Shown: positions 26,218-35,588, numbered from the stretch's first letter. The stretch is DNA of 64,000 bases from Lysinibacillus agricola (GCF_016638705.1 NZ_CP067341.1:4653501-4717500), one strand, 5' to 3'. The notes: generated by a model not told the origin, from the letters alone. Numbers and translations: made by a program.

Positions 26218-28057
26218 TTATACTTACCCCTTTTTTCTGTTCATCCAATTGCTCAATAAATTCCATCAATTCTAGTGTCATATCATAGCGCAAAAATGGT
26301 GTGATGAGGTAAATACCATTGAAATATTCCGCTGCTACTTCTACTAACTCCTTGGCAATTGCAATTCCTTCTAGTGTTGCGCGTTCTTTATCATCACCAC
26401 AAGCCTTCATGCGGGCTAACGCATCATCAGATAGTTTGATGCCCGGCACTTCATGATGTAAGAACTCCGCACTTTTATAGCTCGTTACTGGCATAATGCC
26501 TAGATAAATTGGTGTTTCTAAATGCTTTGTCGCCTCGTAAATTTCCACGATTTTTTCCTTTGAATAAACAGGCTGTGAAATAAAATAATCTGCCCCATGC
26601 TCAATCTTCTTTTCTAATCGTGCTACAGCTCGGTCTAATACACGTACATTGGGATTAAACGCAGCCGCTACAGAGAAATTCGCCTTTTTACGAAGAGGTT
26701 TCCCTGAGAATGATACTCCTTCATTTAACTGTTTTATTAACTGGATTAGCTCCATTGAAGATACGTCATAAACGCTAGTCGCCCCTGGGAAATCGCCTAC
26801 CTTTGTCGGATCTCCAGTAACTGCTAAAATATCATGAATGCCTAGTGCATTTAATCCCATTAAATGTGATTGAAGACCAATTAAATTACGATCTCGGCAT
26901 GTTATATGTGTCAACGGGCGTACCCCATGTGTTTCTTTTAGTAAGGCACCCATTGCAACATTACTAATTCTTGGGGATGCAAGTGAATTATCAGCCATCA
27001 TGACTACATCTGCGCCTGCTTCATATAATTTTTGGGCACCTTCAATAAAGCCTTCAATTTCTAAATGTCTTGGTGTATCTAACTCCACTATAACTGAGCG
27101 TTCACGTTTTACTTTTACATGTAATGGCTCATAATTTGGTGGCTCTGCCTCACGTACAACCTCTACTTTTTCTGGCTTCGCGTGCTTTTCCTCTACTGGA
27201 GATAGCTCCTCTAAGTATTTTTTCGCCGCGGCAATATGCTTCGGTGTCGTACCACAGCAGCCACCGATTAAACGTACCCCCTGATCTCGAAGCTCTACAG
27301 CTGCTCGACCAAAATAATCTGCTTCTGATTCATAAACAACACGGCCATCCTCCAAATCAAGAAGAGATGCGTTCGGATACGTTGACATAAATGCCTTTTC
27401 AGGAAGCTCTACACCTTCAAATGCTTGTATAGTATGGTGAGGACCTAAGCGACAGTTAACACCTACGATATCAGCACCTAGCGCTTCAAGTTCATGTAAA
27501 GCGTTATTTAAACTCATTCCATTTTGCAAAACTCCTGGTTCATGCATAGAAACTTGAGCAATAATCGGTAATGTTGTTTTAGCTCGTAGCATTGTCAAAG
27601 TTGCTGTTAGCTCTTCAAAATCATAATATGTTTCAAGTAAAAGGCCGTCTGGAACTCCTGCAAGTAAAACAGTTGCTTGCTCTTCAACCGTTGCTAAAAT
27701 TTCCTCTAATGTTGCGTCACTCTTTCGAATACCACGGATCCCCCCAATAGTACCCAAGACAAATTGTCCACCATCTGCCGCTGCTCGTTTGGCAATCGTC
27801 ATAGCGGCTTCATTAAACTGCTGCACACGTGATTCTAATCCATAGCGGGCTAACTTTATGGCATTAGCTCCGTAAGTGTTCGTTTGAATAATATCGGCTC
27901 CAGCTGCTATATATTCTCTATGAATCTTTTCAATTAATTCAGGTCTATGAACATTCATTTCTTCATGACAGTACTCCAAGCCATAGCCGTATAATACTGT
28001 ACCAATTGCACCATCTGCTGTAAGAACATGCGTTTTTAACTTTTCAAGCAATCCCAT
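26210..28057 (-). CDS. yitJ: Bifunctional homocysteine S-methyltransferase / methylenetetrahydrofolate reductase
   Basis: About 615 aa from ATG 28057 (MGLLEKLKTHVLTADGAIGT). An upstream in-frame ATG at 28108 lies inside the S-box terminator hairpin and is rejected. The N-terminal half is a homocysteine methyltransferase domain with GGCCGTTPKHIAA. The C-terminal half is MTHFR (VIVELDTPRHLEI, ILAVTGDPTKVGDFPGATSV, DYFISQPVYSKEKI). It supplies 5-methyl-THF and probably helps transfer it to homocysteine, feeding the next gene, metH. B. subtilis YitJ has the same layout and riboswitch control. Confidence 0.95.
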   Translation of the reverse strand: MGLLEKLKTHVLTADGAIGTVLYGYGLEYCHEEMNVHRPELIEKIHREYIAAGADIIQTNTYGANAIKLARYGLESRVQQFNEAAMTIAKRAAADGGQFVLGTIGGIRGIRKSDATLEEILATVEEQATVLLAGVPDGLLLETYYDFEELTATLTMLRAKTTLPIIAQVSMHEPGVLQNGMSLNNALHELEALGADIVGVNCRLGPHHTIQAFEGVELPEKAFMSTYPNASLLDLEDGRVVYESEADYFGRAAVELRDQGVRLIGGCCGTTPKHIAAAKKYLEELSPVEEKHAKPEKVEVVREAEPPNYEPLHVKVKRERSVIVELDTPRHLEIEGFIEGAQKLYEAGADVVMMADNSLASPRISNVAMGALLKETHGVRPLTHITCRDRNLIGLQSHLMGLNALGIHDILAVTGDPTKVGDFPGATSVYDVSSMELIQLIKQLNEGVSFSGKPLRKKANFSVAAAFNPNVRVLDRAVARLEKKIEHGADYFISQPVYSKEKIVEIYEATKHLETPIYLGIMPVTSYKSAEFLHHEVPGIKLSDDALARMKACGDDKERATLEGIAIAKELVEVAAEYFNGIYLITPFLRYDMTLELMEFIEQLDEQKKGVSING

Positions 28058-28089
28058 AAAACTAGCCTCGCTTCCCTTATCTTTAAAAT

Positions 28090-28250
28090 AAAAAAAGCCT
28101 TCTTTCAAAAAAAAAGAAGGCTTTTACGTCGTTTCGTAATTGTTTTTCCTTCTCATCTTCGACACAATGGTCTTCTGGATTTAGCACCTGACAATAAGTT
28201 GGTTGCTGAAGCTTCATAGGGCCAGTCCCTCAGCTTCTCTTGATAAGAAT
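28090..28250 (-). ncRNA. SAM-I riboswitch (S-box) controlling yitJ-metH
   Basis: On the minus strand from about 28250: CTTATCAAGAGAAGCTGAGG, then GACTGGCCCTATGAAGCTTC, AGCAACC and GGTGCTAAATCC, all classic S-box segments. The expression platform is an intrinsic terminator (28094-28124) with arms AAGCCTTCTTT and AAAGAAGGCTT followed by T residues. High S-adenosylmethionine is expected to stop transcription ahead of yitJ. Confidence 0.96.
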
Positions 28251-28280
28251 GTAGTATGAATTTTTTAAATAATTAAAAGA

Positions 28281-28309
28281 ATCATATCGTTAACGAACGA
28301 TTGAGTCAA
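28281..28309 (-). promoter_or_regulatory. Sigma-A promoter of the yitJ-metH leader
   Basis: TTGACT (28309-28304), a 17-nt spacer and TATGAT (28286-28281) on the minus strand. It lies about 30 bp before the first conserved S-box bases. Confidence 0.8.
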
Positions 28310-28374
28310 GACTATTTCACTGAACAGAGGATAATTTCCACCTGAAATACTATATTTTGCTTTAAATCAAACAA

Positions 28375-29763
28375 TTACGATAGTTTTCCAGCAAGCTCCT
28401 CACCAATTTTTTTACCATTTTGAATACAAGCACCTATGCCTACTCCAAAATAAGAGCATCCCGCTATTGATAGATTTGGATAGTTTTTCTCAAGCTCTTG
28501 TACTAGACCTTGCAACGCTTCACGATGTGCCAAGTCATACTTCGGCATTTGGTCGATCCATTTTGTCACATCAACAACAGTTGGTTTTTCCTCAATCCCC
28601 AAGCTTTTTCTTACATCCTCTAGGGCAACAGCTGCCAACTCTTCATCTGTCATTAAACGTAATCTCTCATACTCAGGGTTAATGCTCTTATAAAAAAGTC
28701 GCACAAGTAATTTCCCTTCTGCTGAGGTGTGCTTCCACTTGCGACTTGTCCAAGTTGCTGCATTACATATAACATCCGAATTATGTGACACAATATAGCC
28801 TGTTCCATCTGCAGGTAATCTATTATCGGGTACATCAAATCCTAAATAAATCGTAATTGCGGAGGCAGTATTGAATTGTTCAAAATAGCGGTTCAAAGAT
28901 TCATCCTGCAATATGCTTTGTACCGATTCATTCGGAAGTGCCAATACAACATGATTTGCTTCAATCATTTTACCGTTTGCTAATGTAACGGAGTATTGAT
29001 TCTCCTGCTTTTTAACACTAGTAGTGGCAATTCCCTTAATAATTTCTACATCCGTTAATGTTTCTTCAAGTCGATCAATTAGTGATGATAAACCATTTTT
29101 AAAGGAAATAAATTTTTTATTTGCAGCTTGCACAAATTGTTCCCTGTTTGCATCGAAACCTTTAATAATACTACCGAAATCATTTTTGTAATCGATTAGA
29201 TACGGTAAAGTGGAAGCAATTGAAAGTTGATTTAAATCTCCTGAATATACACCTGCAAGTACGGGCGCTATTTGGTTTTGAACAAGCTCCTCGCCTAAAT
29301 AATACGTTAAAAATTCCCCAATAGAGCTTTCCTTTGTAAACCCTTCATTTGGCATTGTTAAATCCTTTAATGCTGCTTCTTTACCCTCTTGTGAGACAAG
29401 TGTGCTTTCCTCAAGAGATTGTAAGTTCATTGGAATACCGAACGTTGAGTCTGCTGGAATGGCATGTAGTTCATTATTTGTGTAAATATACGAAATACCT
29501 GTTTCGTTGTACACAAGATTTTGTTCAAATTTAAGTTCCTCTACTAATTCAATAACACCTTTATGACGCGCTACAATGGAATCTGCTCCTGTTTCCAGGA
29601 TGAAGCCTTGTTCATATGCAGAGTGAAGCTTGCCACCAAGGTATGTATTTTTTTCTACAAGCACAAGCTTTACTTCTAAGTTTTTCTCCTGAACTTGGCG
29701 TTGCAAATAATGCATCGTACACAATCCTGTAATTCCGCCACCTAATACAACAACTGTTTTCAT
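28375..29763 (-). CDS. hemY: Protoporphyrinogen/coproporphyrinogen III oxidase
   Basis: 462 aa, near the B. subtilis HemY length (470). The N-terminal FAD dinucleotide motif is VVVLGGGITGLCTMHYLQ, followed by VEKNTYLGGKLHSAYEQGF and ETGADSIVARH. The C-terminal FAD contact is LSIAGCSYFGVGIGACIQNG. In Gram-positive bacteria this enzyme (CgoX) oxidises coproporphyrinogen III on the way to haem. Other haem genes are not in the window, so it stands alone. The HemAT haem sensor is upstream on the same strand, probably by coincidence. Confidence 0.95.
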   Translation of the reverse strand: MKTVVVLGGGITGLCTMHYLQRQVQEKNLEVKLVLVEKNTYLGGKLHSAYEQGFILETGADSIVARHKGVIELVEELKFEQNLVYNETGISYIYTNNELHAIPADSTFGIPMNLQSLEESTLVSQEGKEAALKDLTMPNEGFTKESSIGEFLTYYLGEELVQNQIAPVLAGVYSGDLNQLSIASTLPYLIDYKNDFGSIIKGFDANREQFVQAANKKFISFKNGLSSLIDRLEETLTDVEIIKGIATTSVKKQENQYSVTLANGKMIEANHVVLALPNESVQSILQDESLNRYFEQFNTASAITIYLGFDVPDNRLPADGTGYIVSHNSDVICNAATWTSRKWKHTSAEGKLLVRLFYKSINPEYERLRLMTDEELAAVALEDVRKSLGIEEKPTVVDVTKWIDQMPKYDLAHREALQGLVQELEKNYPNLSIAGCSYFGVGIGACIQNGKKIGEELAGKLS

Positions 29764-29846
29764 ATTAAATCGCCCCTATTTTTAGTTCTTTATTCAGTAT
29801 AAACTTTTTTACCTGAAAATTACGCTAAACCCTTTACAAATTTAGC

Positions 29847-29888
29847 AAAAATGGAGCTATCCAGCGCATTGGATAGCTCCATTTTTTT
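29847..29888 (-). terminator. Terminator after hemAT
   Basis: Arms ATGGAGCTATCCA and TGGATAGCTCCAT around GCGCAT. A/T tracts on both sides make it usable on either strand. It lies 25 bp past the hemAT stop. Confidence 0.9.
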
Positions 29889-29912
29889 CTATGTTCAAAT
29901 AGCATATATCCT

Positions 29913-31199
29913 CTAGAGATTTTGTGCAAAGCTAGCTAATTTTTCAGCAGAATTTTTAACCTCATTAAAGGCAATACCTAATTCACTTAGTGTTTCTACT
30001 ATTGTTTGTATTTCTTTTTCCATCTGGCCATTTTGATCTTTGGCTTCTGTCATAGCTTCCAATATGTTAGTAAATTGCCCTTCCGTTTTTACCATATTTT
30101 CCTCACCAGAAGCTACCTTTTCTTGTATATTACTAAGCGATTGAACAAGTTTATCTGTCCGCTCATTTGTTTTATGTAGTAACATCGCTACCGATGTGAC
30201 AGATTCCTTCGTTTGAATCGATAGTTTTCTCACTTCATCTGCAACAACACTAAAGCCTTTACCCGCTTCTCCAGCACGAGCGGCTTCTATTGCCGCATTT
30301 AAAGCCAACAAGTTTGTTTGATTAGCAATATTTGTAACAACATTCATAATTGATTCCATTTCCTTTGACATATCTGTCAACTGTACAATGTTTTCAGTTA
30401 TATCATTAAGTGAGTAAATAATATTACTCATATTTTGTGATTGACTCTTTAATCTTTCTCGACCTTCTAATGCCTGACTCTCAGCCATAGTCGACACTTG
30501 AAGTGATTTTTTCGCTAGTTGTTTAATTTCATCAGATTGTCCACTTAAGCGATGAAATGAGCTATTCGTTTCCTGAGATATTGTGGCAAGACCTTCCGAA
30601 GACTCTACGACCTTTTTCTCTACCACTTCTTTACCACGTTCTAGATTTTCATGAAGTTGCTCAACCGTATTCTCAAATGCTTCTAAAACCAATTGTTGTT
30701 CAAAATTAGAAATTTTTGAAATAGCTCGAATTGTATTGAACTGATCCATTGGATGATTAATACACTCTTCAACCAAGTCAATAAGTGACGCTGTCAAATC
30801 TTGAAAAGCACAGATATACCATTGTGTTTTAAGTCCGATGTGGACATGTACCTTAGCAATTTTAACTCGCCTTTGATAAAACTCATCATCAATCGTACCA
30901 TTAAACATTTCAATAATATGACGTCGTAATGTGATTTTCAACTTCTCCACAGAACTATGTCTATTGATAATATCCACTAAATTATGTTCAGTTCCAATCA
31001 TTTCATAAAATCGATTAACAATGTGTTCAATATTGCCTTCTACAATAGGTTGGAAGGCTTTTAAATATTGTAAATCTCTCTTTGTCAATTTGAGCATTTC
31101 AATTTGCTTTTTCATTGAATAGCGATTAGTTACATCCATTTTTACAATGTATTGTTGTAAATCTAACGCCATTGTCTTTCTCTGTTTTTGAAAAATCAC
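29913..31199 (-). CDS. hemAT: Globin-coupled aerotaxis transducer HemAT
   Basis: About 428 aa. I favour the GTG at 31199 (AGAGGG seven bases upstream), though ATG 31172 or 31217 are possible. Residues ~15-185 form a sensor globin with the proximal-His region KVHVHIGLKTQWYICAF. A linker and an MCP signalling domain follow, with the hairpin tip IANQTNLLALNAAIEAARAG and VADEVRKLS. There are no membrane segments, so it is a soluble receptor, as HemAT of B. subtilis is (432 aa). It binds O2 through haem and signals to CheA. It is monocistronic. Confidence 0.95.
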   Translation of the reverse strand: MIFQKQRKTMALDLQQYIVKMDVTNRYSMKKQIEMLKLTKRDLQYLKAFQPIVEGNIEHIVNRFYEMIGTEHNLVDIINRHSSVEKLKITLRRHIIEMFNGTIDDEFYQRRVKIAKVHVHIGLKTQWYICAFQDLTASLIDLVEECINHPMDQFNTIRAISKISNFEQQLVLEAFENTVEQLHENLERGKEVVEKKVVESSEGLATISQETNSSFHRLSGQSDEIKQLAKKSLQVSTMAESQALEGRERLKSQSQNMSNIIYSLNDITENIVQLTDMSKEMESIMNVVTNIANQTNLLALNAAIEAARAGEAGKGFSVVADEVRKLSIQTKESVTSVAMLLHKTNERTDKLVQSLSNIQEKVASGEENMVKTEGQFTNILEAMTEAKDQNGQMEKEIQTIVETLSELGIAFNEVKNSAEKLASFAQNL

Positions 31200-31283
31200 A
31201 CATTTACCCTCTTTCATGCCGTGTACTTTTGCAAAGCTGAGAAAAATCTAATTCCGTCCACTAAAAATATAATAAATCAGGAA

Positions 31284-31738
31284 GGCTCATCACCATCACG
31301 CGGGGTTGATTTCCGTTCCGACTGGGCGCTTTGTTGCTGTCGCTTCGCTTTCGCACAGATAAAACTTTGTTGCTGTCGCTTCGCTTTCGCACAGATAAAA
31401 CTTTGTTGCTGTCGCTTCGCTTTCGCACAGATAAAACTTTGTTGCTGTCGCTTCGCTTTCGCACAGATAAAACTTTGTTGCTGTCGCTTCGCTTTCGCGC
31501 AGAAAACATTTGCCGCTGTCGCTTCGCTTTCACGCAGAGCAGAGCTTCCTGCGGGCGTCCGATGAGCCGCTTGGGCCTACACGATGTAGGTCACGAAGGC
31601 GTTATCACAGGACGTGATGCTTTTAGCCTTCGTTCCTTTATTGCTACTTTCCCAGGAGTCGCCCAGCCTCCATTCCAATCAACTTATATCATGGCATATG
31701 TTTTAATAAATGCTATCCTCAACTTTTAGTGATAAGCC
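31284..31738. repeat. Family B fold-back element, copy B5 (long form)
   Basis: 455 bp. Outer pair: GGCTCATCACCAT (31284) and TTTTAGTGATAAGCC (to 31738). Inner pair: GTTGATTTCCGTTCCGACTG and GTCGCCCAGCCTCCATTCC/AATCAAC. The interior has five to six tandem 36-bp units (about 31330-31545), then GGCGTCCGATGAGCCGC and the hairpin module CGAAGGC...GCCTTCG. ORFs on both strands (31188-31565, 31331-31729, 31261-31533) are repeat artefacts. Confidence 0.85.
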
Positions 31739-31745
31739 CTCAGGA

Positions 31746-31880
31746 TGTTGGTTAACCATTTTAAAGACGCTGATTTCTGCTACGGGCAACAATCAGCTAA
31801 AAATGGGCATACATAAACAAAATACCAACAAAAAATCCTTTTACCGGTCAATAATAACCCTATACTTTCCCAATCAACAC
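31746..31880. repeat. Family A fold-back element, copy A2
   Basis: It starts TGTTGGTTAACCATTTT and ends TCCCAATCAACACG, 135-140 bp, directly after element B5. It carries CTGATTTCTGCTACGGGC and AATCAGCTAAAAATGG, the inner inverted pair of family A. A short deletion near the left end separates it from copy A3. Confidence 0.75.
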
Positions 31881-31884
31881 GCCT

Positions 31885-32324
31885 AATAAGAAAAAGTACC
31901 ATTATTTTCGATAATATTGCAAAAAAATAGTTTAACGGAATAACATTAATTAGCTATAGCTACTAACTACTCTTTCAAAATCACTCATATACCTTATACA
32001 TTTTATAAATAACTGTCAATTTCCAGATATACATTTTTTTCTAAAAAATGTATGAAAAGTCCCTGTGACTTAACTAATTGTTCAAAGCAGTAAAAAAGCT
32101 ACCAAAATACTTTTTTTGTAGCCAATTTACATCATCTCTTGTTTTTTATGCTTATTTTTCCCTTGTTTTTGTTTGTAGTAATTGCCCCTTCATTATATTA
32201 ATATTTTTACAATTAGAGAATATGGATATTATATACCTATGCAATACATCAAAACAAAAACTTAAGACCCAAACAAAAGAGAGTAATAATCAAATCTAAA
32301 TACCTACATTTTTTTAATTAAAAT
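31885..32324. other. AT-rich intergenic stretch, no feature recognised
   Basis: About 440 bp. A 73-codon reading (32078-32299) lacks a ribosome binding site and has no coding-like composition. I see no RNA, repeat or terminator I can support. Confidence 0.5.
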
Positions 32325-33608
32325 TTACATTCCTTTTAATTCTTGCAGTAAAATAGCTGCCTCTTCGTTTCCTGCATCTGCTGCAAGTCCGTACCATTTT
32401 ATAGCCTCTTTTATATTTCTAGCTATTCCTTCCCCTTTATTGTATATGTGTCCTAGTTGTAATTTAGCTTCCGAATCCCCTTGAAGAGCAGCCTGTTTAA
32501 ACCAATGAATACCCTTTTCAATATTTCGTATACCTGTTAATCCTTGGCTCCAAATAAAGCCCAAATCATAAAAGGCATCGACGTGATATTGCTCCGCAGC
32601 TCTTTCATACCAATATAATCCGCGGTTTACATCTTTAGTTTGACCTAAACGCCCCTCTAAATAAATTCCTCCAAGTCGGTATTGTGCCTCAACATAGCCT
32701 GCTTCAGCAGATTTTTTATAGCAGCTACATGCTTGCTCCTCATCATTGTCGATTCCTAATCCCTGCTCGTAAATAATTCCGAGTGTAAACATAGCCTCTG
32801 CCACACCTTGTTGTGCAGCGACGTCGAACCACTTCTTCGCAAGTACCAGATTTTCTGGTACACCCTCACCGTTAAAGTACATATCTGCTAAATTATTTGA
32901 GGCATCTGGATGACCCTGCTTTGCTGCAGACTCATACAATGAAAAAGCTCGGTTATAGTTTTCTTGAACACCTATACCTTCAAAATAAAAATTACCAAGT
33001 GCATATTGTGCGTCAGCATTACCCTGTGTTGCTGCTAACTTAAACCACTTTATTGATTTTTCAGGTTGGAAATGCGTGCCATCAATTGCACTATAATATT
33101 CTCCAAGCTGAAATTGTGCATCTGCATCCTGTTCCTCGATGGCATCTTTGTATAAATCAATTATTACTTCATGATCTAGATCTTCTTCGTCAAACGCCTC
33201 AACCTGCTCATCTTGGTGGATAAAATACCATTCCAATATATCAAGTACATCATCAACAACTTCAACGCAATTGGCTAACTTCTCCAGTGAAGAAATTTGC
33301 CAAATCAAAATATAGATAGGGAGTGGAATTGCTTCACGCAGTAAATCATCATATTCAGCTAAAAGCGTTAACACATTTTCCTGTACTGACTGTGCCTGCT
33401 CTGGATGTATAATTTGTAAATGTCTTTGTTGTTTTTTTTTCAAAAGTCCTCGCACAACTTCATGTAATATTTTGTGCAAGGCTGTTAATTGCACTTCTCC
33501 GACTGTTATCAATTTACCGTTTTGTGCAAACCATGTACCTTGTGTTTGCGTGAGCTTTTGTAGGGATTCAATTCGCTCTTTATTTTGTTTTGCTAAAAAA
33601 TTGCCCAT
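32325..33608 (-). CDS. Sel1-like repeat (SLR/TPR) protein
   Basis: 427 aa. Residues 1-145 have no recognised domain and are partly acidic. From about 150 to 425 there are seven Sel1-like repeats of about 36-38 aa, such as GNADAQYALGNFYFEGIGVQ, GHPDASNNLADMYFNGEGVP and GDSEAKLQLGHIYNKGEGIA. These form an alpha-solenoid for protein binding. There is no signal peptide, so it is probably cytoplasmic. It is monocistronic. The partner and role are unknown. Confidence 0.9.
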   Translation of the reverse strand: MGNFLAKQNKERIESLQKLTQTQGTWFAQNGKLITVGEVQLTALHKILHEVVRGLLKKKQQRHLQIIHPEQAQSVQENVLTLLAEYDDLLREAIPLPIYILIWQISSLEKLANCVEVVDDVLDILEWYFIHQDEQVEAFDEEDLDHEVIIDLYKDAIEEQDADAQFQLGEYYSAIDGTHFQPEKSIKWFKLAATQGNADAQYALGNFYFEGIGVQENYNRAFSLYESAAKQGHPDASNNLADMYFNGEGVPENLVLAKKWFDVAAQQGVAEAMFTLGIIYEQGLGIDNDEEQACSCYKKSAEAGYVEAQYRLGGIYLEGRLGQTKDVNRGLYWYERAAEQYHVDAFYDLGFIWSQGLTGIRNIEKGIHWFKQAALQGDSEAKLQLGHIYNKGEGIARNIKEAIKWYGLAADAGNEEAAILLQELKGM

Positions 33609-33635
33609 ACATTAGTTTCCCCCCTTGCACTCTAT

Positions 33636-33657
33636 CAATTTCGCCTTGGCGTAATTG
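33636..33657. repeat. 22-bp palindrome, copy 2
   Basis: Arms CAATTTCGCC and GGCGTAATTG around TT. Related to 17648-17669, with one mismatch in the arms. It runs straight into a fragment of the 36-bp unit. Confidence 0.55.
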
Positions 33658-33720
33658 TTGCTGTCGCTTCGCTTTCGCACAGAAAACATTTTGTTGCTGT
33701 CGCTACAAAAAACATTTGCT
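33656..33720. repeat. Isolated 36-bp repeat units (family B fragment)
   Basis: TTGTTGCTGTCGCTTCGCTT plus TCGCACAGAAAACATTT, then a shortened second unit (TTGTTGCTGTCGCTACAAAA). There are no family B ends around it. It shows the 36-bp module can occur away from a full element. Confidence 0.7.
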
Positions 33721-33775
33721 GAATGAAGATAAAAACTGTCTTACCACTATTATATGGAAGACAGTTTAAAAATGG

Positions 33776-34792
33776 TTACACATATGCTCTCAATATTAAT
33801 CCAATGAACAATGTAATGAATAAAAAGACAGTGACATGAATCCATTTATACATTTCTAATAAACCGATAAATTCACGAGTAAAAGCATTAGGTACATAAT
33901 AAAAGGCTGTTTTTGAACCAACACCTTGTGCATCAAGTTTCGCTTTATTGGCATAAATACTGGCACGAAAAACATGAAAATTATTCGTCACAAATAAGGA
34001 TCGATATTTTTTTCCTTGTGCAAGTTTATCCATGATTTTTTTAGAGAATGCCATATTCTGTTCAGTATTTGTCGATTGATCTTCCATTATTACTTTTTGA
34101 GCTGGTATTTGATGTACGTCAACGATATATTTTTTCATCGCATATGCTTCTGATACTTTTTCATCATCCCCCTGTCCACCTGAGACGATAATGTATGGTC
34201 GTTCACCATATTTTTGATATTGCTTTGCGGCCTCATCTAAACGGCTAGCTAAAAGTGGTGGCACTTTATCTCCAATTAGCCCTGATCCTAGTGCAATAAT
34301 ATAGTTAGGCTCATAAAGGATTGGCGTAAAATGATATAGAGTGGCATAGGCCATTACACTTGTGTATAAAAACATTGTATAGCCAAACACCAAAAACACA
34401 TAGAAGAAAAGAATATGCCAAATTACATGTTCGATATTCGTAAAAATAACAAAAACATACCAAATCATCATGATAAAAAAGCTCAAGCCAAAAACGGCTA
34501 ACAATAAATTACGAACTTTACGTCCTTCTTTTTCAAGTAAAACTTTACTATTAAAAAACGTAGCTATCGATAAGATAAACATAATACTCGGGAAGCTTCC
34601 TAGTATAATGACTATCCCCATCTTCGACAAAATCCCCTGCTCATTTGGCATCAATAGAGGATAATGACTGATTATAGTGCTCAAAATATACAAGCCTAAA
34701 AAACCTAGAACTACTGCATTGAAGAAACGTCTCTTTTCCGTTGTATATAACAATAAAAAAATTGCAATTAATAGTAATATCGTTGTAATCAT
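33776..34792 (-). CDS. DUF218/YdcF-like membrane protein
   Basis: 338 aa. About five membrane segments occupy residues 1-165. The DUF218 domain follows (about 175-310) with YIIALGSGLIGDKVPPLLAS, RPYIIVSGGQGDDE, EDQSTNTEQNMAFSKK and SLFVTNNFHVFRA. A last membrane segment is at 315-335. Family members (SanA, ElyC, YdcF) act at the cell envelope and are linked to peptidoglycan or carrier-lipid metabolism, but the reaction is unknown. Confidence 0.9.
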   Translation of the reverse strand: MITTILLLIAIFLLLYTTEKRRFFNAVVLGFLGLYILSTIISHYPLLMPNEQGILSKMGIVIILGSFPSIMFILSIATFFNSKVLLEKEGRKVRNLLLAVFGLSFFIMMIWYVFVIFTNIEHVIWHILFFYVFLVFGYTMFLYTSVMAYATLYHFTPILYEPNYIIALGSGLIGDKVPPLLASRLDEAAKQYQKYGERPYIIVSGGQGDDEKVSEAYAMKKYIVDVHQIPAQKVIMEDQSTNTEQNMAFSKKIMDKLAQGKKYRSLFVTNNFHVFRASIYANKAKLDAQGVGSKTAFYYVPNAFTREFIGLLEMYKWIHVTVFLFITLFIGLILRAYV

Positions 34793-34820
34793 CCTCTCAC
34801 TCCTTTTATATCATTTTTCA

Positions 34821-34954
34821 GGCTCACCATCATAACGCGGGATTGATTTCCGTTCCGACTGGGTGCTTCCTGGGGTGTCCAGCCTTCACTCCAATCAACT
34901 CATATACATGGCTTACGTTTTAAGAAATGTCATCTCACCTTTTGGTAATGAGCC
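34821..34954. repeat. Family B fold-back element, copy B6 (short form)
   Basis: 134 bp. Outer pair GGCTCACCAT/TTTGGTAATGAGCC. Inner pair ATTGATTTCCGTTCCGACTG (with GGGTGCTTCCTGGGGTG) and CAGCCTTCACTCCAATCAAC. It has no 36-bp unit. It lies between the divergent genes at 34792 and 35115. Confidence 0.8.
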
Positions 34955-35114
34955 ATTTTATATTCTTTCCTTCCGACACTACTTGTTCAAATTTGTTGCT
35001 ATGCCTAAATTAATGAAAGCGATTATTGTATTTTTCAAGATGATTCATGTAGAATTAAACTATTACGAACTAGTTTATAACAAAACTAAAAATTATATTG
35101 GAGGAATGTAAGTA

Positions 35115-35588
35115 ATGAAAAAAATTCTTGCCGCTCTTTTTGCAGCGACACTTATGTTTGCGACAGTAGGTGCAACATTGTTCATCTCAGATACACCAAC
35201 TGCAGAAGCTAAATCCTATAAGTCAGGTAAAAAAGGTTTCTCAAACAATAATAATAACAATAGCTCAAATTTCCAAAAATCTCAGGATAAATCTAAAGAC
35301 CAAAATAATGCAACAACAAATAAAAACAATACAACTTCTACAAACAAAACGGATTCAACAGCTAAGAAAGGTGGTTTCTTCTCAGGCGGCCTTATGAAAG
35401 GTATGATGCTTGGTGGCTTAGCTGGCTTATTATTCGGAAGTCTTTTCGGTGGTATGGGTATGCTTGGTAATATTTTAGGCTTATTAATTAACGTTGCAGC
35501 CATTGCTATTATCGTAATGCTAGTTGTAAAAATTGTTAATATGTTTAAAGATAAAAAACGTAAAGAGGAAGCACAATGGCACAAATAA
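35115..35588 (+). CDS. Exported membrane protein with Asn/Lys/Thr-rich linker
   Basis: 157 aa. Signal peptide (KKILAALFAATLMFATVGAT), then a low-complexity Asn, Lys, Ser and Thr region (about 35-85). A Gly/Met-rich hydrophobic region follows (GGLMKGMMLGGLAGLLFGSL, FGGMGMLGN), then a membrane helix (ILGLLINVAAIAIIVMLVVK) and a basic tail. The layout resembles the N-terminal part of Tim44-like bacterial proteins. It overlaps the DUF2653-like gene by 13 bp, so they are coupled. Function unknown. Confidence 0.8.
   Translation: MKKILAALFAATLMFATVGATLFISDTPTAEAKSYKSGKKGFSNNNNNNSSNFQKSQDKSKDQNNATTNKNNTTSTNKTDSTAKKGGFFSGGLMKGMMLGGLAGLLFGSLFGGMGMLGNILGLLINVAAIAIIVMLVVKIVNMFKDKKRKEEAQWHK

Noticed and set aside
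32078..32299. 73-aa ORF in an AT-rich gap
   Set aside because: No ribosome site and no conserved look; probably chance.
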